64,000 nt of DNA from Nitrososphaerota archaeon (GCA_009889515.1 WUQR01000139.1:124001-188000), one strand, 5' to 3'. Numbered from the stretch's first letter, positions 35,164 through 44,240 are shown. The notes: generated from the sequence alone by a model not told the origin. Made by a program: numbers and translations.

Positions 35164-35688
35164 CTATTCTATTCCTCTTCCAGGCCAAGTATCCTCTGAG
35201 ACACCCTCCATCATGTTCACATATCTGGCCAATGCGAAGAAAAGCGTGGATAGCCTGTTGAGATAGCTGAGGATATAGGGGTTAATACCCTCCCTATTGT
35301 TTAATGCTACAGCTCTCCGCTCAACCCGCCTCGCGACGGCCCTAGCAACGTGGAGCATACTGGCAGGAAGGGATCCGCCCGGATAGATGAAGTGTCTCAG
35401 AGGTGGAAGCCTAGACTCTATCCTCTCCACGTGCTCATCGAGGACAGCTACATCACGCTCCCCTATCAACTCCAGCCCAAGCTTTCCCGAATCCCCGCTC
35501 GCCAGCTCAGCCGCCATCCTAAACAAGGCAGTCTGGACATCTTGCAGCATCTTGCTAATCTCGGGATACTTTTCACCCAGCAACGATCTACAGAGGCCTA
35601 TGATCGACGATAGCTCGTCGACCTCGCCATAACACTCAACCCTCAGGTCGCTCTTAGAAACCCTTCCCCCGCCGAATAGGTCTGTCAT
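35164..35688 (-). CDS. Cob(I)alamin adenosyltransferase, PduO type; N terminus interrupted
   Basis: Transfers adenosyl from ATP to cobalamin. Recognised by LFGGGRVSKSD, CYGEVDELSSIIGL, and late VARAVARRVERRAV and NPYILSYLNRLS. With the ATG at 35688 it lacks the ATP-binding N terminus of the family. That segment is encoded just upstream in the same frame (KKYGRGDSG, 35689-35715) but without an ATG, GTG or TTG; the frame is closed by TGA at 35728-35730. A GTG at 35731 in another frame would give a normal N terminus if one base (a T in the run GGTGTCTGG) were removed. Either the sequence has a one-base error, or a CTG start or frameshift is used. Confidence 0.85.
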   Translation of the reverse strand: MTDLFGGGRVSKSDLRVECYGEVDELSSIIGLCRSLLGEKYPEISKMLQDVQTALFRMAAELASGDSGKLGLELIGERDVAVLDEHVERIESRLPPLRHFIYPGGSLPASMLHVARAVARRVERRAVALNNREGINPYILSYLNRLSTLFFALARYVNMMEGVSEDTWPGRGIE

Positions 35689-35879
35689 GCCGCTGTCTCC
35701 GCGCCCGTACTTCTTGCCCAGACACCTTCACCCCCGGCTCCGAGGATAAGGCAGGCCGCACTAGGTATAAGAGCCTTAAATCTGAGCTGTGGGCAGCATC
35801 TACAGCATAAACTCGAAGATTGTAAAGAGTCTGAATTTATAATAGTGTTATAAGTGCCAATCCATAAAGATGAGAAGGA

Positions 35880-36905
35880 ATGGGCGTTGTCTCAGCGCGT
35901 GTAGAAGTTGGAATAGACGCTAACACGGCATTCAGGTTCATAGCAAATCCAAAAAATATAGAACTCGTATATCCTGAGACTCTTAGGTTCAGAGTACTTG
36001 AAGCACCTGAGAAGATATCTAATGGATCTAAGATAAGGATGGAGGCTAGGCTTCTAGGCCAGAGGTTTGAATGGTACTCCATAGTTAAGGATTACGAAGA
36101 GGGTAGGGGGTTCACCGATGAGGCCATTGGCTTGCCTTTCCTTCTCTGGAGACATGCACATAGTGTAAGGGAGGCGGGTGGTGAATATGAGGGCGGGCAT
36201 AGATGCGTTATAGAGGATAGGATAGAGTTCAGGGCAGTCCTCGGGCCTATAGGGGATAGATTCGCTGGGAGGATAATCGCGAGCATACTGAAATACAGAA
36301 ACCAGATGATCCGGAAGCTGTTGGAGGCGGATAGCAGCCTTACGGTGAGATATGACGACCCCACCGTTATAGGCCTCGGTAAAGGAATAGCATTAAGCCT
36401 GGTAATGACAATACTAGGTCTACTTATTCCCATATACGCTCTGTATCTTAATCTCGGCCAGCTCTTGCTGTTCATAGCAAGTGGAGTTTCATGGCTCCTA
36501 CTATGGTTCTTTACACACGATCTATCCCATCTCATAGTTGGTGCGCTAGTGGGTGTAAGATTCTCCAACTTCTACATCGGCATATCAAACTTGGTTAGAG
36601 CGTTGAAGATAAGCCCGCAGTACAGGATACTGTTTATTGCCTTAGGGCTTCGGATAGATAGGGAGAGGAGTAGCGCGTCTGCGTCAGGCTTTGCCGTAAT
36701 GTACTTTGCGGGCCCGTTGGCAAGCATGTTATTCCCGTTCTACGTGCCGCTGCAGATATTGCTGCTTGGCAGCGTCAATGCGGCAGGCATTGTAATACTG
36801 TTCTTCCTTACAATATCAGTCTCTAACCTAGTTATTAGCAGTATTATGAGCTTCAAGTATGGCTGTATAAGGAAGGGGATAAGGGCATTAGCGAGGCATA
36901 GATAG
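35880..36905 (+). CDS. SRPBCC domain fused to M50-like membrane domain
   Basis: 341 residues. Residues 1-150 are a START/SRPBCC-like ligand-binding domain (ARVEVGIDANTAFRFIANP, EDRIEFRAVLGPIGDRFAGR). Residues about 160-330 are a membrane domain with about five segments containing HDLSH near residue 215 and YFAGPLAS further on. Site-2 proteases (M50) have HExxH and a downstream GPxxN; here the catalytic glutamate is aspartate, so activity is uncertain. TATA-like ATTTATAATA is at about 35834-35843. I know of no named family with this fusion. Confidence 0.65.
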   Translation: MGVVSARVEVGIDANTAFRFIANPKNIELVYPETLRFRVLEAPEKISNGSKIRMEARLLGQRFEWYSIVKDYEEGRGFTDEAIGLPFLLWRHAHSVREAGGEYEGGHRCVIEDRIEFRAVLGPIGDRFAGRIIASILKYRNQMIRKLLEADSSLTVRYDDPTVIGLGKGIALSLVMTILGLLIPIYALYLNLGQLLLFIASGVSWLLLWFFTHDLSHLIVGALVGVRFSNFYIGISNLVRALKISPQYRILFIALGLRIDRERSSASASGFAVMYFAGPLASMLFPFYVPLQILLLGSVNAAGIVILFFLTISVSNLVISSIMSFKYGCIRKGIRALARHR

Positions 36906-36966
36906 GGTCTCTAGGCTGAGGATGCCAAGAGCCGGTGGTCCGAACAGGGTTATGTGGCTCTGAACC

Positions 36967-36974
36967 CTTAAATA
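36967..36974 (+). promoter_or_regulatory. TATA-like box for glyA
   Basis: CTTAAATA, centred about 36 bases before the GTG at 37007; leader of about nine bases. Confidence 0.5.
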
Positions 36975-37006
36975 AGAGGTTTTGACTCGCCACTTCGTGA
37001 GACGGA

Positions 37007-38341
37007 GTGGAGCTGCAGTTTAAGGAGAATTACGAGTTAGGATACAGGTACTTCAGGAGGGTCTTAGAGTGTTTGAGGGCGCATCACGAGTTTTTCAGGA
37101 GCGCTATCCCTCTGGTCGCAAGCGAGAATGTCCCCAGCCCGGCTGTGAGGGAGGCTCTCGCCAGCGATTTTGGTAACCGGTATGCGGAGGGGTATCCGGG
37201 CGAGAGGCTCTACGCCGGTTGTAGGTGGATTGACGAGGTGGAACTTATGGGTGTTGAGCTTGCGAAGAAAGTTTTCGATGCGCCTTTTGCAGACCTGAGG
37301 CCTATATCGGGAGTTGTAGCTAATCTTGCGGCCTATACCGCTCTCGCGGAGCCGGGGGACGTGATGGTTGCCCTCGCTGTGCCACATGGAGGCCACATAA
37401 GCCATGGTAAGCGTTCGTGGAATGGGACTGCTGGAAGGGTCAGGGGGTTAGAGGTGGTTAGATACGAGTTTGACTACGAGAGGTTCAATATCGACGTGGA
37501 TGGGACTAGGAGGCGTCTCGAGAAGGAGGGCGGGTTGAGGCCCAAAATCTTCATGCTCGGCGCAAGCGTATTCCTCTTCCCACACCCTGTAAGGGAGGTT
37601 GCTGAGCTTGCCTCAGAGTATGGGGCTGCCGTGGTCTATGACGCAGCCCACGTGGCTGGGCTAATCGCGGGTGGAGTCTTTCAGAAGCCGCTGGCTGAGG
37701 GGGCTGATGTGATGACTATGAGTACGCACAAGACGCTGGCTGGCCCGCAGCATGGGATGGTTGTCAGCAATGAAAAGTATGCGGAGCCGCTCAAGAATGT
37801 AATGTTCCCGCCACTGCACAGCAACCACCACCTCCACGCAGTAGCCGGAGTCACGATAGCCCTCGCAGAGGCGCTGGCCTTCTACCACCAGTATGCCCGC
37901 GACATCGTAAGAAATGCAAAAGCCATCGCAGAGGCCCTGCACGAGGAGGGTCTATCCCCACTGTACGAGGAGCTGGGATACACAGAGTCGCACATAGTCT
38001 TGATAGATGTGAGCAAGTTCATGGGTGGTAGGGATGCGGAGGTAAAGCTGGAGGAGGCGGGGATTGTGTTGAACAGAAACCTCATACCAAAGGACTATGA
38101 GTTGAAGACGGATTATAGGAATCCGAGCGGTATCAGGATAGGTGTGCAGGAGGTCACGAGGCTGGGGATGGGGCCGAGCGAGATGAAGGAGATAGCCCGG
38201 TTCATAGCTAGGGTAGTCGTCCGGGGTGAGGATCCTAAGAGGATTAGGCAGGAGGTCGCCGAGTTCAGGAAAGACTACAACAAGGTCCACTACGCATTCA
38301 GCAACCTGACCGAGGCTTACCAGTATATCGAGATAAGATAG
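37007..38341 (+). CDS. glyA: Serine hydroxymethyltransferase
   Basis: Interconverts serine and glycine with a folate or tetrahydromethanopterin-type C1 carrier. 444 residues. PLP lysine in MSTHKTLAGPQHG; other landmarks are LVASENVPSPAVREAL, NRYAEGYPGERLYAG and AAHVAGLIAGG. The C-terminal domain (NPSGIRIGVQEVTRLGM) is intact. GTG start. Glycine made or used here would connect with the 2-hydroxy acid/glyoxylate genes elsewhere in the window, but there is no operon link. Confidence 0.96.
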   Translation: MELQFKENYELGYRYFRRVLECLRAHHEFFRSAIPLVASENVPSPAVREALASDFGNRYAEGYPGERLYAGCRWIDEVELMGVELAKKVFDAPFADLRPISGVVANLAAYTALAEPGDVMVALAVPHGGHISHGKRSWNGTAGRVRGLEVVRYEFDYERFNIDVDGTRRRLEKEGGLRPKIFMLGASVFLFPHPVREVAELASEYGAAVVYDAAHVAGLIAGGVFQKPLAEGADVMTMSTHKTLAGPQHGMVVSNEKYAEPLKNVMFPPLHSNHHLHAVAGVTIALAEALAFYHQYARDIVRNAKAIAEALHEEGLSPLYEELGYTESHIVLIDVSKFMGGRDAEVKLEEAGIVLNRNLIPKDYELKTDYRNPSGIRIGVQEVTRLGMGPSEMKEIARFIARVVVRGEDPKRIRQEVAEFRKDYNKVHYAFSNLTEAYQYIEIR

Positions 38342-38349
38342 GCTATCTC

Positions 38350-39042
38350 CTACCTTTTAGACGCCAGAACTTCTATCCAGGGATTGTCTTGGAGGTAGGA
38401 TGGGAGCCTGTCCTCTGAGCGGCTCCGACTACTTGTAGCGTGTGTTGTCGTGGTTTGGTATTGTATTGTGGCTGGCGCGACTTGTGGTGAGGGCTTATGA
38501 TATGCTTTCTCTCTGTTTTCAGCCCTGCTTTCCAACGCCTCGACCCTAGCCATCAGCAATTCCAGCTCCTCGAGCCTAGCAATCTCCCTCTCAAGCCTTT
38601 CGACTCGTCTAAGCAACTCCTCAAGCAACGCGTTATCTAGGCGACCACTCTCCTCATCTGTCTTGATATCTCTCTGTTCAGAATAGGTGGTGATGGACTG
38701 TTCTCTGGGCTCGGCTCTTGGGCGTGGCTGGAGTATCTCCTTAACCGTCTCCTCGTCGTAGACGACTAGTCCGATGCCATAGGTCCAGAAGTGGCTCTCG
38801 TCTATTCGTTTGGCGAGGTTTACGGGTAGGGCGACATACGAATTTCCAAACTTGTTAGCGTACTCTGTCGCGCCCATTACGGCCCAGAGAATCTCGTCTA
38901 GCCCCCCGCCGATCGGTACGACCCATACCGCGCCCTTGAAGCCGTCCCTGCTCAGCCAGACAATCCCGTCTCCCACCGAGACTGAATACCCCTCACCACA
39001 GAAGTGGCCTACTATCTTGTCTAGCGGCCCAAGATACCGCAT
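38350..39042 (-). CDS. Hypothetical protein with coiled coil
   Basis: 230 residues, no family recognised. Residues 1-112 form a compact alpha/beta-looking domain (SVSVGDGIVWLSRDGFKGAV, YGIGLVVYDEE). About 140-175 is a strong coiled coil (LLEELLRRVERLEREIARLE). The Ser/Thr-rich stretch 180-215 looks disordered, and the protein ends in a short conserved-looking motif, LPSYLQDNPWIEVLASKR. Convergent with glyA and divergent from priL. The terminal motif after a disordered linker suggests a protein-interaction tail. Function unknown. Confidence 0.6.
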   Translation of the reverse strand: MRYLGPLDKIVGHFCGEGYSVSVGDGIVWLSRDGFKGAVWVVPIGGGLDEILWAVMGATEYANKFGNSYVALPVNLAKRIDESHFWTYGIGLVVYDEETVKEILQPRPRAEPREQSITTYSEQRDIKTDEESGRLDNALLEELLRRVERLEREIARLEELELLMARVEALESRAENREKAYHKPSPQVAPATIQYQTTTTHATSSRSRSEDRLPSYLQDNPWIEVLASKR

Positions 39043-39204
39043 CCCGCCGGGCTACCCTTTCTGGGGCCCAAGTCGCGGTATGTGGTCTAAAAACGTTTAC
39101 CCACACCTCGCCGAAAGATAATCCCATGAGGAGGTTGTCGAGGTGTAGCCTATTTAAGCAGTGCCTACACACTCACGATGGCTGGGTGGTAGCCCCTCTT
39201 GTCT

Positions 39205-40308
39205 ATGCTACGCTCTGAGAGGATGCTGGCCAAGTACCCATTCATAGCCGCAGCTAGGGACTACTTGGCGAGAAGGGGAATCTCCATTGACGAGCTGGGC
39301 TCAGAGAGGTTTGGGCGCGACGTAGAGAGGGCTCTAAGCAGGATAGCTGAGGCGCTGGAGAGAGGGGAGGAAGCCGTGATCGGGCTACATCAGGACGAGG
39401 AGGTCGAGGTTCTCAGCTTCGCCATAGCACTACTGCTCGTGGCCTCCATCGGTGATAACTGGCTAGCTCGGCGGTGGGCCTTGGCCGAGTCCCTCAGATG
39501 CGGTAGATTCTTAGAGGAGGAGGTCCCCGAGGTCGTGGCGGAACTCCTCAAATCAGAGCTAGGCATCAAGGTTGAGCCCTCACCGCCCACTGAGTCTGAG
39601 CTCGGAGCATACAAGGTCTGGGTCCCCCACTATCTAGCCCTGACCGCGCGGATAGACTCTCTTGAGTGGAAGCTGGTGAATAGGGTTGTGAGGAAGGGCT
39701 GGGTCTATGTAACCCCGAAGGAGCTTGCAAGGGTTGCCGTCGAGGCGATCCAGAAGCGGATTATGAGCCGCTATGAGGATGCCCGAGGAACCCCGCTTCC
39801 TGACTCACTCTCAACTGTTGCGAAGAGGATCAGGGAGATGCTTGCGGTGAAGAGGAGTTATGAGGCTGAGGTGGGGCAGGTAAGCGAAGAATACTGGCCC
39901 CCCTGCATGGCTAAGATAAAGAAAGAACTCCTCGCAGGGCTTGGTGTAGGCCACTTCGCCAACTTTGCCCTAGCCGCCTTCATGCTCACGGCAGGATACA
40001 CCCAAGAGCAGGTCCTAGCCATGTACTCTCAGAGAAGCGACTTCAACGAAAAAATCGCGCGCTACCAGACAGAGCATATAGCGGGGCAGAGGGGTAGCAG
40101 GGTCAAATACACACCCCCCTCATGCAGCACAATGAAGACACACGGCCTCTGCGTCGAGGATGGAAGACTTTGTCCAGGCATCAAGAACCCTATACAATAC
40201 TATCGCCGGGAGGCTAGGCGGGCGGCCCTTAGAAAAAAGAGAGAACAGAAGAGTGGTGGAGAGGAGGGGCGTGAGGGCGGAGGAGGTTTTTTAGCCACAT
40301 CAACCTAG
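39205..40308 (+). CDS. priL: DNA primase large subunit
   Basis: Regulatory subunit of the archaeal/eukaryotic primase, partner of PriS. The C-terminal half has the four cysteines of its 4Fe-4S cluster: WPPCMAK, PPSCSTM, HGLCVED and LCPGIKN, with YQTEHIAGQRG between. The N-terminal half is the helical PriS-binding domain. I prefer the ATG at 39205 over TTG at 39199; TATTTAAG at 39151-39158 implies a leader of about 24 bases with GGTGG in it. The C-terminal tail is basic and Gly-rich. Confidence 0.93.
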   Translation: MLRSERMLAKYPFIAAARDYLARRGISIDELGSERFGRDVERALSRIAEALERGEEAVIGLHQDEEVEVLSFAIALLLVASIGDNWLARRWALAESLRCGRFLEEEVPEVVAELLKSELGIKVEPSPPTESELGAYKVWVPHYLALTARIDSLEWKLVNRVVRKGWVYVTPKELARVAVEAIQKRIMSRYEDARGTPLPDSLSTVAKRIREMLAVKRSYEAEVGQVSEEYWPPCMAKIKKELLAGLGVGHFANFALAAFMLTAGYTQEQVLAMYSQRSDFNEKIARYQTEHIAGQRGSRVKYTPPSCSTMKTHGLCVEDGRLCPGIKNPIQYYRREARRAALRKKREQKSGGEEGREGGGGFLATST

Positions 40309-40314
40309 AGGGCG

Positions 40315-40722
40315 ATGGATTTGGAGGACGAAGACATCAGCCTCAAACTCATAAAAATGAAGAAGATGAGAAGCCTAATGGCCCAGTTAGCCAAGTCGAG
40401 GGAAACACCCGCCCCTGAGGAGAAACAGGTGGCGGAGCCTGACCCGGTAGAGGAGCTGAAAAAACACGTCTCAGAGAGGGGCGACGAGGTCTTAGCCGCA
40501 GCGCTCTCCGAGAATCCGGACCTAGTACGGAAGGTCTCCGCCGCTCTCCTCAAAGCCCTAAAAGAGGGCAAGATTGAAGCTCCTATAGACGCTGGAGACC
40601 TATTGATTCTGTTCAGGAGACTGGGTCTCAAGGTCCAAGTGGAGTCGAGGGTAATGGTCCACAGGAAGGGTGAGACGAAAGACCTTAGAAAAGCTCTCGA
40701 GGAAAGGTGGGAATCCAGTTAG
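40315..40722 (+). CDS. Small conserved-looking protein downstream of priL
   Basis: 135 residues, six bases after the priL stop, so co-transcribed. It has a basic N-terminal helix (LKLIKMKKMRSLMAQLAKSR), an acidic/proline linker (PAPEEKQVAEPDPVEE) and a C-terminal helical plus beta-like domain ending HRKGETKDLRKALEE. I do not recognise the family; it is not an obvious GINS, PriS or PDCD5 protein. Its position suggests a replication-associated factor, but that is inference from linkage only. Confidence 0.6.
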   Translation: MDLEDEDISLKLIKMKKMRSLMAQLAKSRETPAPEEKQVAEPDPVEELKKHVSERGDEVLAAALSENPDLVRKVSAALLKALKEGKIEAPIDAGDLLILFRRLGLKVQVESRVMVHRKGETKDLRKALEERWESS

Positions 40723-40768
40723 CTCAGATGCGTATCAGTTTTTAACAAGTCATACCATGATAGGGCGG

Positions 40769-42154
40769 ATGGAGTATAACAGGGTTAGACCTGAAGACCT
40801 TGCGGCGCTCGCCTCCATCGTAGGCGCCTCAGACGTCTCCAACGAGGACTACGACCTAGTTACCAACGCTTTGGACGCTTTCGCCGGTGAGTCGGTGCTG
40901 CCCGAGGCAGTTGTCTGGCCCGAGAACAGCTCAGAGGTCTTGGAGGTCCTCAAGTATGCTTCGAGGCGGCGGATACCAGTGACTGTTAGGGGTGGAGGGA
41001 CAGGGCTCACTGGCGCATCAACACCCAGGTTTGGGGGCATAGTCATGAACATGATGAAGATGAACAGGATCTTGGAGGTCAGGCAGTATGACATGCAGGT
41101 CGACGTGGAGCCCGGAGTAATCTACGACCAGCTCAACAAGGAGCTGGAACCCTACGGCCTCTTCTTCCCACCCGACCCGGCCAGCGGCAAATCATGTACC
41201 ATTGGTGGAATGATCGCTAACAATGCCTCAGGGCTCAAAGCTGTGAGATACGGGGCGACGAGAGACTATGTTCTGGCCCTGAGGGTCGTCTTCCCAGTGG
41301 GCCTCGACCTCCGTCTAGGCTCTCGCGTCTTCAAATACTCTATAGGGTATGACTTGGCGAGAATGCTTGTCGGGTCCGAGGGGACGTTGGGGGTGATAAC
41401 CGAGGCCACGCTAAGGCTCCGCCCCCTCCCAAGACACCGTAAGACAATAGCGGCCTACTTTGACTCGATCGAAGATGGAGTAAGGTGTATAGGGAGGGTC
41501 AGGCTCTCTGGGTTAGAGCCGGGCGCCATCGAGTTTCTTGACAGGACGCATCTGAAGCTCATATCTGAGTGGTCGGGTCTAAGCCTCCCAGACCACGAGT
41601 GCATGATCATTCTCGAGTTCCATAGCTACTCGAGGGCTGGGCTGGAGGAGGAGGTTGCAGACGCGACTAGCCTGCTGAGGGAGGGCGGGGCGGTCAGCAT
41701 TATAGTCCCTAAAGACGAGGCGGAGGCTGAGAGGATATGGGAGGCTAGGCGAGGAGCTTATCCCTCAATCCTGAAGGCCTGCAGGTCCCCAATCATAGGC
41801 GACATAATAGTTCCACTCTCACGCCTCCTCGACGCCGTAAACAAGGCCTACGAACTCGCGAAAAAATATGGAGTGAGGGTAGGGGTAATGGGCCACTTGG
41901 GTGATGGGAACATCCACGCCAACTGGCTGACGGACAGGCGTAATAGGGATGAGTGGGAGAGGGCGCTGCGGGCTAATGCGGAGCTGACCAGATACGCCAT
42001 AGAGGTTGGCGGAGCTCTCTCGGCGGAGCACGGAGTAGGCGTGGAGAAGAAGGAATTCATGTTGGAGCAGCACCGCGAAGTGCTAGACCTCATGAAGAGG
42101 CTTAAAGAACTCTTCGACCCCAACAATATCCTGAACCCTGGTATTATGCTGTAA
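40769..42154 (+). CDS. FAD-linked glycolate/D-lactate dehydrogenase (GlcD family)
   Basis: About 461 residues. The N-terminal PCMH-type FAD domain has VTVRGGGTGLTGASTP and the motif SCTIGGMIANNASGLKAVRYG; the C-terminal FAD-oxidase domain has GHLGDGNIHANW and SAEHGVGVEK. It oxidises D-2-hydroxy acids such as D-lactate or glycolate to 2-oxo acids. I choose the ATG at 40769 because TTTTTAAC at 40739-40746 is about 26 bases upstream; the open frame reaches back to 40670, overlapping the previous gene. Electron acceptor unknown; ETF or Fe-S partners are plausible. Confidence 0.9.
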   Translation: MEYNRVRPEDLAALASIVGASDVSNEDYDLVTNALDAFAGESVLPEAVVWPENSSEVLEVLKYASRRRIPVTVRGGGTGLTGASTPRFGGIVMNMMKMNRILEVRQYDMQVDVEPGVIYDQLNKELEPYGLFFPPDPASGKSCTIGGMIANNASGLKAVRYGATRDYVLALRVVFPVGLDLRLGSRVFKYSIGYDLARMLVGSEGTLGVITEATLRLRPLPRHRKTIAAYFDSIEDGVRCIGRVRLSGLEPGAIEFLDRTHLKLISEWSGLSLPDHECMIILEFHSYSRAGLEEEVADATSLLREGGAVSIIVPKDEAEAERIWEARRGAYPSILKACRSPIIGDIIVPLSRLLDAVNKAYELAKKYGVRVGVMGHLGDGNIHANWLTDRRNRDEWERALRANAELTRYAIEVGGALSAEHGVGVEKKEFMLEQHREVLDLMKRLKELFDPNNILNPGIML

Positions 42155-42156
42155 TA

Positions 42157-43140
42157 TTACCTGTGCCCGAAGACAGGCTTAGGTCTGTAGGGCTCCTCCA
42201 GATACTTGACCTCATCGTCGCTGAGATTTATCTTGAGAGCCTCAACAGCCTCCTCCACATGGGCCGGATTATTCGTCCCTATGATGGGCGCTGTCACACC
42301 CTTCTTAAACAACCAAGCCAAGGCTATCTGGGATGGCTTCACACCCTTATTCTGCGCCACCTCAATCACCCTCCTTACAATCTCGGCATTCTCAGGTGGC
42401 GCGATGTACGCGTTATAGTCATTCGTGCCGGGCCTTATACGCTCAAAATCCTTCTCCGTCACTACCAGCCTGCCGTTCACATAGTATTTCCCGCTTAGGA
42501 CTCCTACCGCTAGGGGGCTCCATGGGATTATCGCTATGCCCTCACTCTTACAGAATGGGATCATCTCCCTCTCCTCCTCCCTGTATAACAGGTTGTAGAC
42601 GTTCTGCATGCTGACGAACTCGGCGTAGCCCTTCATCCTGCTGATGTATATTGCCTTGGTGAACTGCCAAGCCCACATGCTCGAGGCGCCGATGTAGTGG
42701 ACCTTACCTGCCCTGACTAAGTCGTTAAGTGTCGCTAACGTCTCTTCAATCGGCGTCTCATAGTCCCATCTATGTATCTGGTATAGGTCTATGTAGTCTG
42801 TCCTAAGCCTCCTAAGAGACTCGCGGACCTGCCACATGATATGCTTTCTTGACAATCCTGCCTGGTTCGGGCCCTCACCCATTCTGCCAAACACCTTAGT
42901 GGCCACCACGGCGTCATCCCTCCTCCCCTCCAGCAGCATCCCGAGAATCTCCTCAGACCTTCCCCGCGAATAGACATTAGCGGTATCGAAGAAGTTGATG
43001 CCCAAATCCCACGCCTTCTCAAAGACCTTCTTCGCGCCATCATACTCAACCATCCATTCACGGGCATTGCCAAAGTTGAGGCATCCTAGACAGATTCTAG
43101 AGACCTTGACCCCTGCCCTGCCCAGATTAACGTACTCCAT
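42157..43140 (-). CDS. Aldo/keto reductase
   Basis: NAD(P)H-dependent reductase with a TIM barrel, 327 residues. Catalytic residues are identifiable: aspartate and tyrosine in NFFDTANVYSRGRSEEILG, lysine in VVATKVFG, and histidine in DLYQIHRWD. The cofactor loop is WLFKKGVTAPIIGTNNPAHVEEA. It follows the Gfo/Idh/MocA gene by 23 bases, so both may act on a sugar or sugar-derived aldehyde. The exact substrate is unknown. Confidence 0.9.
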   Translation of the reverse strand: MEYVNLGRAGVKVSRICLGCLNFGNAREWMVEYDGAKKVFEKAWDLGINFFDTANVYSRGRSEEILGMLLEGRRDDAVVATKVFGRMGEGPNQAGLSRKHIMWQVRESLRRLRTDYIDLYQIHRWDYETPIEETLATLNDLVRAGKVHYIGASSMWAWQFTKAIYISRMKGYAEFVSMQNVYNLLYREEEREMIPFCKSEGIAIIPWSPLAVGVLSGKYYVNGRLVVTEKDFERIRPGTNDYNAYIAPPENAEIVRRVIEVAQNKGVKPSQIALAWLFKKGVTAPIIGTNNPAHVEEAVEALKINLSDDEVKYLEEPYRPKPVFGHR

Positions 43141-43163
43141 ACGGGGGCACCTCCGCCACGAGG

Positions 43164-44240
43164 CTATAGGGGTATGTGTACTGGCTCGACCTTGCCCGTC
43201 TCAGTCGACCTATAGATGGCGTCGATGACGCTCTGCACAACCACTCCCTCCTCGCCCGGCGCGTAGAGAGGCTTCCCAACCTCAATCGACTCGATAAATT
43301 TCTTTATCTTAATGTAGGACTGCTCCCTCCAATCCGGCTTAGTGTTAATAACAGGTGTCATATCAAAGGCAACTCCATTCCTATCCATATATATTTCTGG
43401 AGGGTCAAGCTGTGCACCACCCCTCGTCCCTCGGAGATAGACGTTGAAGAGGCCCTGCGACTTGATGTGGCTGGCCCAAGAAGTCTCAAGTACTAGGAAT
43501 GAGCCATCCTCCATGGTCACTACAGCGAATGCGTTATCGTCTACCTCAAACTTCTCAGTATCCCATGCGCCCCAAATATTTGCTTCAGCAGCCTCCCTGT
43601 CCTTTCCGAAGAGGGTGTAGGCTCTGCCCAGCACGCTAACAGGCTTTTTGAACCCCTGAAGATACATCGCTAGGTCAAGGGCGTGGACGCCGATATCTAT
43701 CAGGGCTCCACCTCCCTGCAGCTCCCTGTTCAGGAAGGCTCCCCAAGTCGGCACTCCCCTCCTCCTCAGATAAACTGCCCTGTTATAGTAAACCCACCCC
43801 AAGTCCCCACGCTCCACAAATTTCTTAACCACCATCCCGTAAGGGTTGAAGCGCTCCTGAAAGCCAACAATCAGTATCCTACCAGCCTTCCTAGCGGCAC
43901 GAACCATCGCGGCCCCATCCTCTGCACTCGTGGCAATGGGCTTCTCTACTAGGACATGTACGCCGCGCTCAAGTGCCATTATTGTCGGCTCCTTATGGAG
44001 GGCGTTAGGTGTGCAGACACTGACGGCATCCAACTCCACACTCTTAAGCATCTTTTCATAGTCAGTAAAGTAACGCGGAATACTGAACTTCTCAGCAACC
44101 GTCCTTGCGACAGACTCCACAACATCACAGCAAGCCACGACCTTCACATTCGCGAGACGCTGATAGCCCGGAATGTGAGCATTTTGCGCAATACCCCCAC
44201 AACCTATAATCCCGACCTTAATTTCCCCCAACTCCCTCAC
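43164..44240 (-). CDS. Gfo/Idh/MocA family oxidoreductase
   Basis: 358 residues. Rossmann domain with VGIIGCGGIAQNAHIPGY at the N terminus and the family signature VEKPIATS; the substrate domain contains GGALIDIGVHALDLAMYL with the catalytic-type D and H. Members oxidise or reduce sugars, inositols or related compounds with NAD(P). First gene of a two-gene unit with the aldo/keto reductase. TATA-like TTTAATAA at 44267-44274 is centred about 30 bases upstream. Confidence 0.9.
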   Translation of the reverse strand: MRELGEIKVGIIGCGGIAQNAHIPGYQRLANVKVVACCDVVESVARTVAEKFSIPRYFTDYEKMLKSVELDAVSVCTPNALHKEPTIMALERGVHVLVEKPIATSAEDGAAMVRAARKAGRILIVGFQERFNPYGMVVKKFVERGDLGWVYYNRAVYLRRRGVPTWGAFLNRELQGGGALIDIGVHALDLAMYLQGFKKPVSVLGRAYTLFGKDREAAEANIWGAWDTEKFEVDDNAFAVVTMEDGSFLVLETSWASHIKSQGLFNVYLRGTRGGAQLDPPEIYMDRNGVAFDMTPVINTKPDWREQSYIKIKKFIESIEVGKPLYAPGEEGVVVQSVIDAIYRSTETGKVEPVHIPL

